A program made the position numbers and the translations under genes. From Caballeronia glathei (lineage in GTDB: Bacteria; Pseudomonadota; Gammaproteobacteria; Burkholderiales; Burkholderiaceae), in assembly GCF_000698595.1 (NCBI RefSeq), contig NZ_JFHC01000066.1:1-44103 (forward strand): a DNA stretch of 44,103 nucleotides, written 5' to 3'. Below the pieces are notes generated by a model. That model saw nothing but the letters and a program-made list of their open reading frames with translations, was not told the DNA's origin and searched no databases. This document shows positions 16,591 through 25,533 of this stretch, piece by piece; the first letter of the stretch is position 1, and each line of letters opens with the position of its first letter.

Positions 16591-17745
16591 ATGAACGCCC
16601 AAATCACCTCCGTCGAAGCGATTCTGGTTGATCTTCCAACCATTCGCGCGCATCAGCTAGCCATGGCGACGATGCAGCAACAAACCCTGGTCATCGTCCG
16701 CCTTCGCTCGAGCGATGGCATCGAAGGTATTGGTGAAGCAACGACCATTGGCGGTCTGTCCTACGGCGAGGAAAGTCCCGAAGGCATCAAGCTCACCATC
16801 GACACGTACCTCGCGCCCGCGCTCGCCGGTCTGGATGCAACGAACATCAACGCCGCGATGGCGAAGCTGAACAAGATTGCGCGCGGCAACCGCTTCGCCA
16901 AGAGCGCGCTCGAAACGGCGTTGCTCGATGCGCAGGGCAAGCGCCTTGGCGTTCCCGTCGCGACGCTGCTCGGCGGTTCGGTGCGCAAGACGCTGCCGGT
17001 CCTTTGGACGCTCGCCAGCGGCGACACGCAGCGCGACATCGAAGAAGCGGAGATGCTGCTGGCCGAACGCCGGCACAACACCTTCAAGCTCAAGATCGGG
17101 CGTCGAAGCGTGCGCGACGACGTGGCGCACGTGTCCGCGATCAAGCGCGCGCTCGGCGATCGCGCGAAGGTGACGGTGGACGTCAATCAGGCCTGGAACG
17201 AAGCCGATGCTGCGGCCGGCATCGCCATGCTCGAAGCGGCGGGCATCGACCTGATCGAGCAGCCGACGCCACGCGAGCAACGCAGCGCGCTTGCGCGGCT
17301 CGCGGCACGCTTTGTCGTGCCGATCATGGCCGACGAAGCCGTCACGGGGCCCGAGGATGCGCTCGAACTCGTGCGAGGCGCATGCGCCGATGTCTTCGCG
17401 CTCAAGATCGCGAAGTCGGGCGGTATCTACGGGATGCTGCGCACGGCGGCCGTCGCCGATGCCGCCGGCATCGCGCTGTATGGCGGCACGATGCTCGAAG
17501 GGAGCGTCGGGTCCATTGCGGCGGCGCATGGCTTCAGTGCGTTGCCGCAACTCGCGTGGGGCACGGAGTTGTTCGGGCCGCTGCTGCTGAAGGACGACAT
17601 CGTGACCGCGCGCCCGCAATACCGTGACTTCGATCTGCATTTGCCGGAGGGACCGGGTCTGGGTCTTGCAATCGATGAGGACAAGCTCGCCTTCTATCGC
17701 CGCGACAGCGATCGCGTCAAGCCGAAACTCGTAGCATCCAACTGA
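16591..17745 (+). CDS. catB: Muconate cycloisomerase (cis,cis-muconate lactonizing enzyme)
   Basis: This enolase-superfamily enzyme (384 aa) converts cis,cis-muconate to muconolactone. Catalytic residues are visible: the KxK motif Lys166/Lys168 (FKLKIG), metal ligands Asp197 (VDVNQAW), Glu223 (IEQP) and Asp248 (MADEA), and the Lys in ALKIAKSGG. The start MNAQITSVEA fits the family; the longer in-frame start at 16507 overlaps the operator and adds unrelated residues. The ribosome-binding site is weak. It is followed by catC and benE on the same strand. Confidence 0.95.
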   Translation: MNAQITSVEAILVDLPTIRAHQLAMATMQQQTLVIVRLRSSDGIEGIGEATTIGGLSYGEESPEGIKLTIDTYLAPALAGLDATNINAAMAKLNKIARGNRFAKSALETALLDAQGKRLGVPVATLLGGSVRKTLPVLWTLASGDTQRDIEEAEMLLAERRHNTFKLKIGRRSVRDDVAHVSAIKRALGDRAKVTVDVNQAWNEADAAAGIAMLEAAGIDLIEQPTPREQRSALARLAARFVVPIMADEAVTGPEDALELVRGACADVFALKIAKSGGIYGMLRTAAVADAAGIALYGGTMLEGSVGSIAAAHGFSALPQLAWGTELFGPLLLKDDIVTARPQYRDFDLHLPEGPGLGLAIDEDKLAFYRRDSDRVKPKLVASN

Positions 17746-17816
17746 TCCAGCGCTTTTCATGACGTGCGCCGGCCGCGGCACCGGGCCGGCGCACGCACGC
17801 ACTTCAAGGAGACACC

Positions 17817-18095
17817 ATGCTTTACCTCGTAAGAATGGACGTTCATCTGCCGCATGACATGCCCGGCGCCCAGGCCGAAGAAATCAAGGCGCGCGAGAAG
17901 GCTTATTCGCAAGACCTGCAGCGGCAGGGCAAGTGGCAGCAACTGCATCGCGTGGTCGGCGAGTATGCGAACTACAGCGTTTTCGATGTAGAGTCGCATG
18001 ATGAACTCCATACGCTGCTGTCGGGACTGCCGCTCTTTCCTTATATGACCATGCAGGTCACCCCGCTTGCGCGTCATCCTTCTGCTATTCGCTGA
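17817..18095 (+). CDS. catC: Muconolactone delta-isomerase
   Basis: This 92-residue protein starts MLYLVRMDVHLPHDMP and has the family's REKAYSQDLQRQGKW, WQQLHRVVGEYANYSVFDV and LPLFPYMTMQV segments. CatC forms a decameric ring and converts muconolactone to 3-oxoadipate enol-lactone. AAGGAGA lies just upstream of the ATG. It sits 71 bp after catB and 14 bp before benE. The next pathway enzyme, enol-lactone hydrolase, is not present in the window. Confidence 0.96.
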   Translation: MLYLVRMDVHLPHDMPGAQAEEIKAREKAYSQDLQRQGKWQQLHRVVGEYANYSVFDVESHDELHTLLSGLPLFPYMTMQVTPLARHPSAIR

Positions 18096-18109
18096 CATAT
18101 CGACTATTC

Positions 18110-19321
18110 ATGAGCGTTCACGGCCGAGAAAAGGTAGCGGGTAGCAGCCTGCGGGATGACTGGTCCCTTTCTGCGGTAACCGCGGGCCTTTTGGCCGTGC
18201 TCATCTCCTATGCGGGGCCGCTGGCGATCCTCTTCGAAGCAGGAAGGTCGGCTCACGCCAGCAACGCGACGGTTGCATCGTGGGTGTGGGGAATCTCGAT
18301 CGGATCGGCGGTCTGCGGCATCACGCTAAGCTGGTTGCTCAAGCAGCCGATCATCACTGCATGGTCCGCACCCGGCACGGCGCTCCTTGTCACGCTCTTT
18401 CCCGCGCTACCGCTCAACGAAGCAGTGGGCGCATATATCACCGCTGCGCTGATCATCCTGGCCCTGGGTGCTTCAGGGTACTTCGACCTCGTCATAAGGA
18501 AGATTCCACCGGGCATCGCGTCCGGGATGATGGCGGGCATACTGTTTCAATTCACGACCGGCGTCTTCAAGGCGGTATCGGTCGACCCCGTGCTCGCGCT
18601 AGGCATGGTAGCGGCCTACGTCATCTTCCGGCGGCTGCTTTCGCGTTATGCCCTCATCCTGGTGTTGGTGTTTGGCAGCGTCTTCGCCGTCGTGCACGGC
18701 ACGGCGCATTTCGAATCGGTGAGTCTTCAGATCACGCGGCCCGTATTTACAATGCCGCATTGGAGCTGGCAATCGACTGTCAGTCTCGCGCTGCCTTTGG
18801 TGCTCGTTAGCCTGACCGGTCAATTCCTTCCGGGGCTCGCCATTCTAAGGGTGTCCGGCTACCAGACGCCCGCGCGTCCCGTCTTGATGATGACTGGCGC
18901 CGTCTCGATGCTCGTTGCGCTGTTCGGCGGGATCACCGTTGTCATCGCCGCCATTACCGCGGCGCTTTGTACGGGGACTGATTCACATCGCGATCCGGAT
19001 AAGCGTTACATCGCAGGTATCGCCAATGGCGTCTTCTATCTGCTCGGTGGCACCTTTGCGGGGACAGTCGTTCTCCTTTTTTCCGCGCTTCCGAAGGGCT
19101 TCGTGGCGGTGCTTGCGGGTCTCGCACTGCTCGGCGCTACGCTGTCGAACCTGATTGCGCTCGTACAGGATGAACAGCATCGGGAAGCGTCTTTCATCAC
19201 CTTTGTGGCCACTGCTTCGGGCATGAGCTTTCTCGGCCTCGGGTCCGCGTTCTGGGGCATCGTGATCGGCTCCTTGGCTCATCTTGTCCTGGGCGTGGCG
19301 CACAGACAGAAGCGCAATTAG
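18110..19321 (+). CDS. benE: Benzoate/H+ symporter, BenE family
   Basis: The 403-residue inner-membrane protein has about 11-12 hydrophobic segments and the BenE features: an early SYAGPLAILFEA stretch, QPIITAWSAPGTALL, GIASGMMAGILF and TAALCTGTDSHRDPDKRY. BenE proteins are proposed proton-driven benzoate importers. It starts 14 bp after catC, so it is the third gene of catB-catC-benE and uptake is co-expressed with catechol degradation. Confidence 0.93.
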   Translation: MSVHGREKVAGSSLRDDWSLSAVTAGLLAVLISYAGPLAILFEAGRSAHASNATVASWVWGISIGSAVCGITLSWLLKQPIITAWSAPGTALLVTLFPALPLNEAVGAYITAALIILALGASGYFDLVIRKIPPGIASGMMAGILFQFTTGVFKAVSVDPVLALGMVAAYVIFRRLLSRYALILVLVFGSVFAVVHGTAHFESVSLQITRPVFTMPHWSWQSTVSLALPLVLVSLTGQFLPGLAILRVSGYQTPARPVLMMTGAVSMLVALFGGITVVIAAITAALCTGTDSHRDPDKRYIAGIANGVFYLLGGTFAGTVVLLFSALPKGFVAVLAGLALLGATLSNLIALVQDEQHREASFITFVATASGMSFLGLGSAFWGIVIGSLAHLVLGVAHRQKRN

Positions 19322-19493
19322 CCGCCGGTCGGGTACTAGCGGGGTGCGTTCGACTCGTCGCTGGCGCATGGTTCGTATCGACCAGTCGGACGCAATGCAA
19401 AGCCGCTTCAAAGGCTCACTCGATTGACTCGCCATTTCCGCGAAATGCGCTACCTCTTCAAAAGGCGGAGACAAGACCAGAAGTTTCGCGGGC

Positions 19494-19706
19494 TCAGCTC
19501 GTTGGTCGGGTGCTAGTTTCAAGAGGACGATGCACTAAGAGTTCGAGAGCCTCCGACAAAGATGCGTGGGCGAGCGAGACCTTCGCTTCAACAGGGACGT
19601 CGGTAGTAGATTCGTTACTTGCAGAGCAAGGCTCTTCGACGGCGCGAGTCGGTACTGGCACCTCGACCGTCTCACGCGCCATGTGGAATAAGTATCCGTC
19701 ATCCAT
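19494..19706 (-). CDS. Possible small hypothetical protein (70 aa)
   Basis: A frame beginning MDDGYLFHMARETVEVPVP follows a weak GGGTGGG. The product is acidic and Thr/Ser/Glu-rich, with no recognisable domain. It lies 87 bp after the end of the AAHS transporter gene on the same strand. It may be a real small gene or chance. The rest of 19322-19793 shows nothing else I can support. Confidence 0.25.
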   Translation of the reverse strand: MDDGYLFHMARETVEVPVPTRAVEEPCSASNESTTDVPVEAKVSLAHASLSEALELLVHRPLETSTRPTS

Positions 19707-19793
19707 ATCCCACCCTTTGCCGCAGTTTCCAGGAGATTCATGGAGGACTTTGAGGGGCACAAGCGGCCGTCAGGAGGGGATGTGCCGAATATC

Positions 19794-21167
19794 TCAGTTG
19801 CGTACAGCAGCAGCTTCGGTCAGCGCCGGAGCCGCGTTGCCTGCAAGGTCGGCGTTATCGTGCTGGGCGGATCGACGCTGATTGATCAGGGAAACGGCAA
19901 GCACAGCGATGACACCCGGGACAGCGATCGCGAGGAAGTTGTGCTGAAGCGGCAGCGCCATGCTGACGAGCACACCGATGACGATCGGCGCGAGAATCGC
20001 CCCGCTGCGCCCGACTCCGGACGCCCAGCCGATGCCCGTCGCCCGCACCGCCATCGGATAGAACTGGCCGGCGAACGCATAGGTCACGATCTGCGTCCCG
20101 ATGGTCGATGCGCCCGCGAGCCCGACCAGCACGAAGAGCGCCCACGTCGGCACCTTGAACCCGAGCAGGCTGATCGACACCGCCGCGAGCGCGTACATCG
20201 CGACCAGCACGTACTTGATGTTGAATCGATCAGCCATCCATCCGCCGCCGATGGCGCCGATCATCGCGCCGAAGTTGAGCACCAGCACGAACGTCAACGC
20301 CGAGCCGAGACTGTGTCCAGCGCTTGCCATGAGCTTGGTCAGCCACGAACTCAACGCATACACCATGAACAGGCACATGAAGAATGCGATCCAGAGCATG
20401 ACCGTGCTGAAGCCGCGACCGTCGGTGAACAGCTTGCCGATGGGCGGCGCATGTCGGGTGTCTTCGCCGGGCAGCGCGAAGCGGTCGCTCTCCTGCGGCT
20501 GGTAGCCGGGCTCGATGCGCGAGACGATTGTCTTCAGCGTATCGATGCGGCCCGACCTGATGAGAAACGGCATCGACTCGGGCATCCACTTCAGGATCGC
20601 CGGGACGAGCAGAATCGGCAGGCCGGCGGCGATGAACACCGACTGCCAGCCGAAGCGCTCGATCAACCCTTTGCCGAGCAGCGCCGCAAGCATGCCGCCC
20701 ACCGAATAGCCGCTGAACATCAGCGTCACCATCGTGCTGCGGATCTTGCGCGGCGAATATTCGGTCATCTGCGCGACGACGTTCGGCATCACACCGCCGA
20801 TGCCAAGCCCCGCGAGAAAGCGCGTGACGCTGAACATCACGGGATCGCTGGTGAAGCCCGCGGCGGCCGTGAAGACGCTGAAGAGCACGATGCAGATGGC
20901 GATGGTACGTTTGCGGCCGATGCGGTCGGCGATCGTTCCGAGGAATACGGCGCCGAACATCATGCCGAACAGCGCGGCGCTGACCATGAAGCCTGCGCTG
21001 GTCGGCTGGACGCCCATGTCCTTCATGATCGACGGCAATGCGATACCGGCGACGGCGAGATCGTAGCCGTCGAAGATGATGATCAGCGCGCACCAGCAAA
21101 GCACGAGTGCGTGGAAGCCCTTGAAGCGGGCATCGTCGGCTAGTTTGTGAACATCGATTTGACGCAT
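19794..21167 (-). CDS. benK: AAHS-family aromatic acid/H+ symporter, BenK-like
   Basis: This 457-residue MFS protein starts MRQIDVHKLADDARFKGFHA, the N-terminus typical of BenK/PcaK-type carriers. Helix 1 has IIIFDGYDLAVAG (the family's D-G-x-D motif) and loop 2-3 has GTIADRIGRKRTI. An AAGGAGATATC site is directly before the ATG at 21167, which rules out the longer frame to 21287. It lies downstream of the second AAHS gene on the same strand (295-bp gap), so it may be co-transcribed or have its own promoter; no LysR operator is seen in that gap. Benzoate is the likely but unproven substrate. Confidence 0.85.
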   Translation of the reverse strand: MRQIDVHKLADDARFKGFHALVLCWCALIIIFDGYDLAVAGIALPSIMKDMGVQPTSAGFMVSAALFGMMFGAVFLGTIADRIGRKRTIAICIVLFSVFTAAAGFTSDPVMFSVTRFLAGLGIGGVMPNVVAQMTEYSPRKIRSTMVTLMFSGYSVGGMLAALLGKGLIERFGWQSVFIAAGLPILLVPAILKWMPESMPFLIRSGRIDTLKTIVSRIEPGYQPQESDRFALPGEDTRHAPPIGKLFTDGRGFSTVMLWIAFFMCLFMVYALSSWLTKLMASAGHSLGSALTFVLVLNFGAMIGAIGGGWMADRFNIKYVLVAMYALAAVSISLLGFKVPTWALFVLVGLAGASTIGTQIVTYAFAGQFYPMAVRATGIGWASGVGRSGAILAPIVIGVLVSMALPLQHNFLAIAVPGVIAVLAVSLINQRRSAQHDNADLAGNAAPALTEAAAVRN

Positions 21168-21462
21168 GCGATATCTCCTTCGCTGTCGGTCTGAAACGCT
21201 AACGGGCGCTTGATAGAACCCTGGAGGTCCCCGCCTTGAGGGCACGATAAAGCCGTGGGCGCGAGGCAAAGAAGCGCTCACGCTCACTCAAGATCTGGAA
21301 AGGTTGCTGAATTGGCTTTGAACGTCGGCTCTTGTTCGCGCCGTCAAGTAACGGTGCTTGCCGATTTTTTATGATCGTCTTGGCTTGAAACTGACAAACT
21401 CCGGCTGGCCGATTCTTCGATCGATTCCAGCCGGCTCTCAGGCTGAACAGCTCGCTACGAAC

Positions 21463-22803
21463 TCAGTGCGCCGCCGCAAGATTGCGATCGATCACGCCGG
21501 GACTCGTGCGAATCGCGATGACCGCCAGCAGCGCTGCGACGAGCGGCAAGGCCAGCGCCATAAAGAAACCGCTCGGGCCGCCAAGCGCCAGCACGCTGCC
21601 ACCGACCGCCGATCCCGCGATCGCACCGACGCGCCCCATGCCGATGGCCCATCCGGTGGCGGTGGCACGCAGCGTCGTCGGAAAGGCGCCGACCACGAGA
21701 TAGTTGAGCGCAATCTGCTGGCCTCCGATGCCCAGCCCCGCCGCGCCTGCCAGCACGAACACGAGGCCCCACGAGGTACCCGCATACGAAAGCCCGATCG
21801 CAATCGCGATGCCAAGCGCGAGGAGCGCGATCAGCAGGCGCCGCGTGTTGATCCTGGGAAGGAGAATGGAAAGCGGAATCGCGCACACGATGAAGACCGC
21901 GTTCACGACCACCGTACCCATCGGCGCCTGCGCGGCAGGGAGCCCTGCGGCCTTGAGGACGGTCGGCAACCAGGAGAGCAGCATGAACCACGCGATCCAG
22001 TTGAGCAGATAGACGGCCCAGATGGCGATCGTGTTGCGTGCGTTGCCATTCGTGAAGAGTGCTGAAACGCTTGCGCGCGAGGCCGCCGCCTCCGGCGCCT
22101 TGAATGCGATGTCGGCGGGCAGCGCTGCGGGCACGATCCGGCTTAGCACCCGTCGTGCCGCCTGCATGCCGTTCGTGCGCGAGCGGCTCACGAGGTAATT
22201 GAGCGACTCGGGCAGCGCAAAGTAAAGCACGACGAGCAGCACGAGCGGCGCCGCGCCGCCCACGACGAACACGCCTTGCCATCCGATGACCGGCATCATG
22301 CGCGCAGCAAGCAGTCCGCCGAGCATCGCGCCTGCGGGCAGCCCCAGCAGCACGCCGGTCATGATCGCGCCGCGATGCCGGGCGGGTCCGAATTCGGCGG
22401 CGAGCGCGAGCAGCACCGGCGTGCAGCCGCCCATGCCGAGCCCCGCGATGAAACGCAGGATCAAGATGTGGCTGGTGCTCCCGGCGAACGCGGTCAGCAG
22501 CGAAGCGACGCTAAAGAGCGCGACGCCGCCAAGCAGCGCCGGGCGCCGTCCCACGCGGTCGCCGAGCAGGCCGAGCGTCATTGCGCCGATTGTCATGCCG
22601 AGCGTGCCTGCGATGAGAATCGGCGCGAGGTCGCCGGGCCGCAGGTCGAATGCCGCGATGATCGCGGGTCCGGTGTATGCAATCGCCTGGGTATCGAAGC
22701 CGTCGAACAAGGTCGTGACGAAGCAGAGGATGAAAATCATCCATTGGTACGGGCGAATAGGCTCCCGGTCGATCAGCGACGATACGTCGAGTGGCGTGCT
22801 CAT
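21463..22803 (-). CDS. AAHS-family MFS transporter (aromatic acid or muconate importer)
   Basis: The 446-residue, 12-helix MFS protein has FVTTLFDGFDTQAIAYTGP in helix 1 (the D-G-x-D motif of AAHS carriers), GLLGDRVGRRPAL in loop 2-3 and GLGMGGCTPVLLAL in helix 4. It is a paralogue of the neighbouring BenK-like carrier but clearly diverged. Upstream (22887-22927) lies a two-site LysR operator matching those of catA and catB, so it should respond to the same inducer. Substrates such as benzoate, 4-hydroxybenzoate or muconate are inference. Confidence 0.85.
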   Translation of the reverse strand: MSTPLDVSSLIDREPIRPYQWMIFILCFVTTLFDGFDTQAIAYTGPAIIAAFDLRPGDLAPILIAGTLGMTIGAMTLGLLGDRVGRRPALLGGVALFSVASLLTAFAGSTSHILILRFIAGLGMGGCTPVLLALAAEFGPARHRGAIMTGVLLGLPAGAMLGGLLAARMMPVIGWQGVFVVGGAAPLVLLVVLYFALPESLNYLVSRSRTNGMQAARRVLSRIVPAALPADIAFKAPEAAASRASVSALFTNGNARNTIAIWAVYLLNWIAWFMLLSWLPTVLKAAGLPAAQAPMGTVVVNAVFIVCAIPLSILLPRINTRRLLIALLALGIAIAIGLSYAGTSWGLVFVLAGAAGLGIGGQQIALNYLVVGAFPTTLRATATGWAIGMGRVGAIAGSAVGGSVLALGGPSGFFMALALPLVAALLAVIAIRTSPGVIDRNLAAAH

Positions 22804-22886
22804 TATGTCTCCGTGCGTTTGGCGCTTTGTTCTGGTTGGCTTGATGGATCACTGCCGGGCCAGAATAGGCGAGCCAAACACACGCC

Positions 22887-22927
22887 GTCCAATACTGATC
22901 GAGTCTCGGTCCATACCCAGAGGGCAT
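22887..22927 (-). promoter_or_regulatory. Two-site BenM/CatR-type operator upstream of the MFS transporter
   Basis: Read toward the transporter, the distal site is ATGC-N7-GTAT (22927-22913) and the proximal site is AGAC-N7-GTAT (22906-22892). They start 21 bp apart and are followed by TGGAC, giving TTGGAC (22892-22887). A TATTCT hexamer about 19 bp further could be a -10. Spacing, order and flanking GG/TGGAC bases match the catA and catB operators. It ends 84 bp before the transporter's ATG. Confidence 0.68.
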
Positions 22928-23320
22928 GATGGGCTAGTCGTACTTTCCGTGCGGTTTCTGGCGGTTCAATCCTTGATTGAAGCGGTCTTCAGGCTCGCAA
23001 AGGAGGTCCATGTCTGCTTCGATTGACCGTTGACGTTTGCGAGTAGTGGATTTGCGTCGGACAGCAAGTTGCATTGCCGCGACTTGAAAGCGGCCTGTAG
23101 CGGTGACGTTTTACGGGAGGCGAAAGCGAATACATGGCCGCCGGGACGCGATTGATCCGTGGTCCGCGGACGATAAGCTATTGGGAATCCGGCGATTTCT
23201 TCTGCGAGAATCCAGGAACGGTCACGGCTACGCGCTCGGGAAGGTGCCGCGCTTCCCGCGTGGCCAGCACGCGGGAAGCGCAGTTCAACACGACGCGGCG
23301 CGTCGTCTTCGGTCGGTCCG
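22928..23320. other. Intergenic stretch with no supportable gene
   Basis: This lies between the transporter operator and the stop of the molybdenum hydroxylase large subunit. No cytochrome c gene, RNA gene, terminator or recognisable protein was found in any frame. Short frames present are shadows or chance. Confidence 0.4.
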
Positions 23321-25531
23321 TCAGGCGGTTTTTTCCGAAGCGGCAGGGAACGGCAGCGACTGAATCCGCCTGCCGGTGGCCGCGAAGATCGCGTTCGCTA
23401 CCGCCGGTCCGACGGGAGCGACACCCGGCTCGCCGACACCCGTCGGCGCTTCGCCCGACTGCACGATATGCACCTCGACCTTGGGCATCTCGGCGAACCG
23501 CAGCACCTGGTAGCCGTCGAAGTTGTTCTGCTCGACCTTTCCGTCCTTCAGCGTGATCGCGCTGTGCAACGCCGCGCCGAGACCGAAGCCGATACCGCCT
23601 TCCATCTGTGCGGCAATGACGTCGGGGTTGATCGGCGTACCGCAATCCACCGCACAGACGACGCGTTCCACTTTCACGTTCCCGTCCTTGTCGACGGAGA
23701 CTTCCGCGACCTGCGCGACGAACGTCTTGAACGCCTCGGCCACCGCAATACCGCGCCCGCGGCCCTTCGGCAACGGCTTGGCCGGGTCCCAGCCCGCTTT
23801 CTGCGCGGCGAGTTCGAGCACGGCCCGCATGCGCGGTTCGTGCGCGAGCAGATCGCGGCGGAAGACGAACGGGTCCTTGCCCGCGGCGTACGCGGCTTCG
23901 TCGATGAACGCTTCGACCGCGAATGCCGTGTGCGAGCTGCCGACCACCCGCCACCACAGCACGGGCACGCCGGTCTGCGTGGTCGTCAGTTCGACCGAGA
24001 CGTTCGGAATCGCGTAGGCCACGTTAGCGGCCCCCTCGACGGACGTCCCGTCGATTCCGTTCTTGACCATCACGCTCGCGAACGGCGTGCCGGCAAGAAT
24101 CGACTGGCCGACGATGCGATGCCGCCAGCCGACGAGCTTGCCGTCCGCGGTCAGGCCCGCGTCGAGCTTGTGGAAGTACATCGGCCGGTAGAGGCCGCCG
24201 TGGATGTCATCCTCGCGGGTCCACTGCAGCTTGACCGGCGTGCCGTTCGCACCCAGCGCCTTCGCGATGGACACGGCCTCGACGATATAGTCCGACTGTG
24301 TGTTCGCGCGCCGCCCGAAGCTGCCGCCCGCATACAGCGTGTGAATCTTCACCTGCTGCGGATCGAGCCCGGCTGTGCGCGCAGCGTTGCCCTGATCGAC
24401 CGTCTGGAACTGGTCGCCAGCCCAGATTTCGCAGCTGTCAGCAGTGAGCTTGACGACGGCGTCGAGCGGCTCCATCGGCGCATGAGCGAGATACGGGAAC
24501 GTGTAGGTGGCGGAGATCTTCTTCGCCGCGCCCGCGAGCGCCTGCGTCGCATCGCCGTCCTTGCGGGCGGAAGCGCCCGGCTGCTCGGCGAGCTTGCGGT
24601 ATTCGGCCATGATCGCGTCCGAGCTGCGCTTCTCGGCCTTTGAATCGTCCCATTCGACCTTCAGCGCGTCGCGGCCCTGCTTCGCCGCCCAGAATCCCTT
24701 CGCGACCACCGCAACGCCGCCCGGCACCTGCACGACCGAGACGACGCCCGGCACCGCTTTCGCGGCCGACGCATCGAACGATCTGACCGTCGCGCCGAAG
24801 AGCGGCGGACGCTGCAGCAGCGCGACCAGCATGCCGGGAAACGTCACGTCGAGCGTGAACTGCGCGGTGCCGTTGGTTTTCGGCGGCACGTCGACGCGCG
24901 GCAGCTGATGGCCGATCAAGCGGAAATCCTTCGGCGACTTGAGCGCGACCTTGTCCGGCACCGGCAAGCGGGCCGCGGCCGACGCGAGCGAGCCGTAGGT
25001 CGCGGTGCGGTTCGTGGCCGCGTGATGAACGCTGCCGTCGCGTGTTGTCAGCTCGGATGCGGGCACGTGCCACTTCGCGGCGGCGGCGGAGACCAGCATC
25101 GCGCGCGCTTTTGCGCCGGCTTCGCGCAATTGCATCCACGAGTTGGCCATCGCCGAACTGCCGCCCGTGCCCTGGATCGTACCGAACGCGAGATTCGCGT
25201 AGCGCTTCGCATCGGCGGGCGCGCTTTCGACACGCACGTCCTTCCAGTTCGCATCCAGCTCTTCCGCGACGATCGTCGCGATGCCGGTGTACGCGCCCTG
25301 GCCCATCTCGACGTGCTTGGCGATGACCGTGACGCTGTTGTCCGGCGCAACGCGCAGGAACGCATTGGGCGCGAAGGCGGCATCGGGCATCGTCGCGGCG
25401 AGCGCGCGGCGGCCCGTGCCCGCCCATTCGAAGCCGATGGTGAGACCGACTGCCGCGACGGCGCCGGCTGCTTTCAGGAAGGTCCGGCGCGACGGGCGTA
25501 CCGCATCCGTGAGATCGAGATCGGTCGTCAT
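23321..25531 (-). CDS. Molybdopterin-binding large subunit of an isoquinoline 1-oxidoreductase-type dehydrogenase
   Basis: This 736-residue protein is of the xanthine dehydrogenase superfamily (IorB-like). A twin-arginine signal is visible (PSRRTFLKAAGAVAAVGL, residues about 13-30), so it is exported folded to the periplasm. Molybdopterin-binding segments include HVEMGQGAYTGIATIVAEEL, the GTGGSS loop and AGGSFGRR. The catalytic glutamate is in GVGEPGVAP near the C-terminus. Such enzymes hydroxylate N-heterocycles or oxidise aldehydes. It starts two bases after the stop of the [2Fe-2S] subunit gene. The cytochrome c subunit often found with this type is not in the window. Confidence 0.9.
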   Translation of the reverse strand: MTTDLDLTDAVRPSRRTFLKAAGAVAAVGLTIGFEWAGTGRRALAATMPDAAFAPNAFLRVAPDNSVTVIAKHVEMGQGAYTGIATIVAEELDANWKDVRVESAPADAKRYANLAFGTIQGTGGSSAMANSWMQLREAGAKARAMLVSAAAAKWHVPASELTTRDGSVHHAATNRTATYGSLASAAARLPVPDKVALKSPKDFRLIGHQLPRVDVPPKTNGTAQFTLDVTFPGMLVALLQRPPLFGATVRSFDASAAKAVPGVVSVVQVPGGVAVVAKGFWAAKQGRDALKVEWDDSKAEKRSSDAIMAEYRKLAEQPGASARKDGDATQALAGAAKKISATYTFPYLAHAPMEPLDAVVKLTADSCEIWAGDQFQTVDQGNAARTAGLDPQQVKIHTLYAGGSFGRRANTQSDYIVEAVSIAKALGANGTPVKLQWTREDDIHGGLYRPMYFHKLDAGLTADGKLVGWRHRIVGQSILAGTPFASVMVKNGIDGTSVEGAANVAYAIPNVSVELTTTQTGVPVLWWRVVGSSHTAFAVEAFIDEAAYAAGKDPFVFRRDLLAHEPRMRAVLELAAQKAGWDPAKPLPKGRGRGIAVAEAFKTFVAQVAEVSVDKDGNVKVERVVCAVDCGTPINPDVIAAQMEGGIGFGLGAALHSAITLKDGKVEQNNFDGYQVLRFAEMPKVEVHIVQSGEAPTGVGEPGVAPVGPAVANAIFAATGRRIQSLPFPAASEKTA

Positions 25532-25533
25532 GG

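Noticed and set aside
19740..21143. 467-codon plus-strand frame antisense to the BenK-like transporter
   Set aside because: Composition is extreme (Asp, Arg, His, Glu) as expected from the reverse of a membrane protein gene; no ribosome-binding site or homology.
21168..21462. Further BenM/CatR-type operator in front of the BenK-like gene
   Set aside because: No ATAC-N7-GTAT-like pair with 21-bp spacing was found in this gap on either strand.
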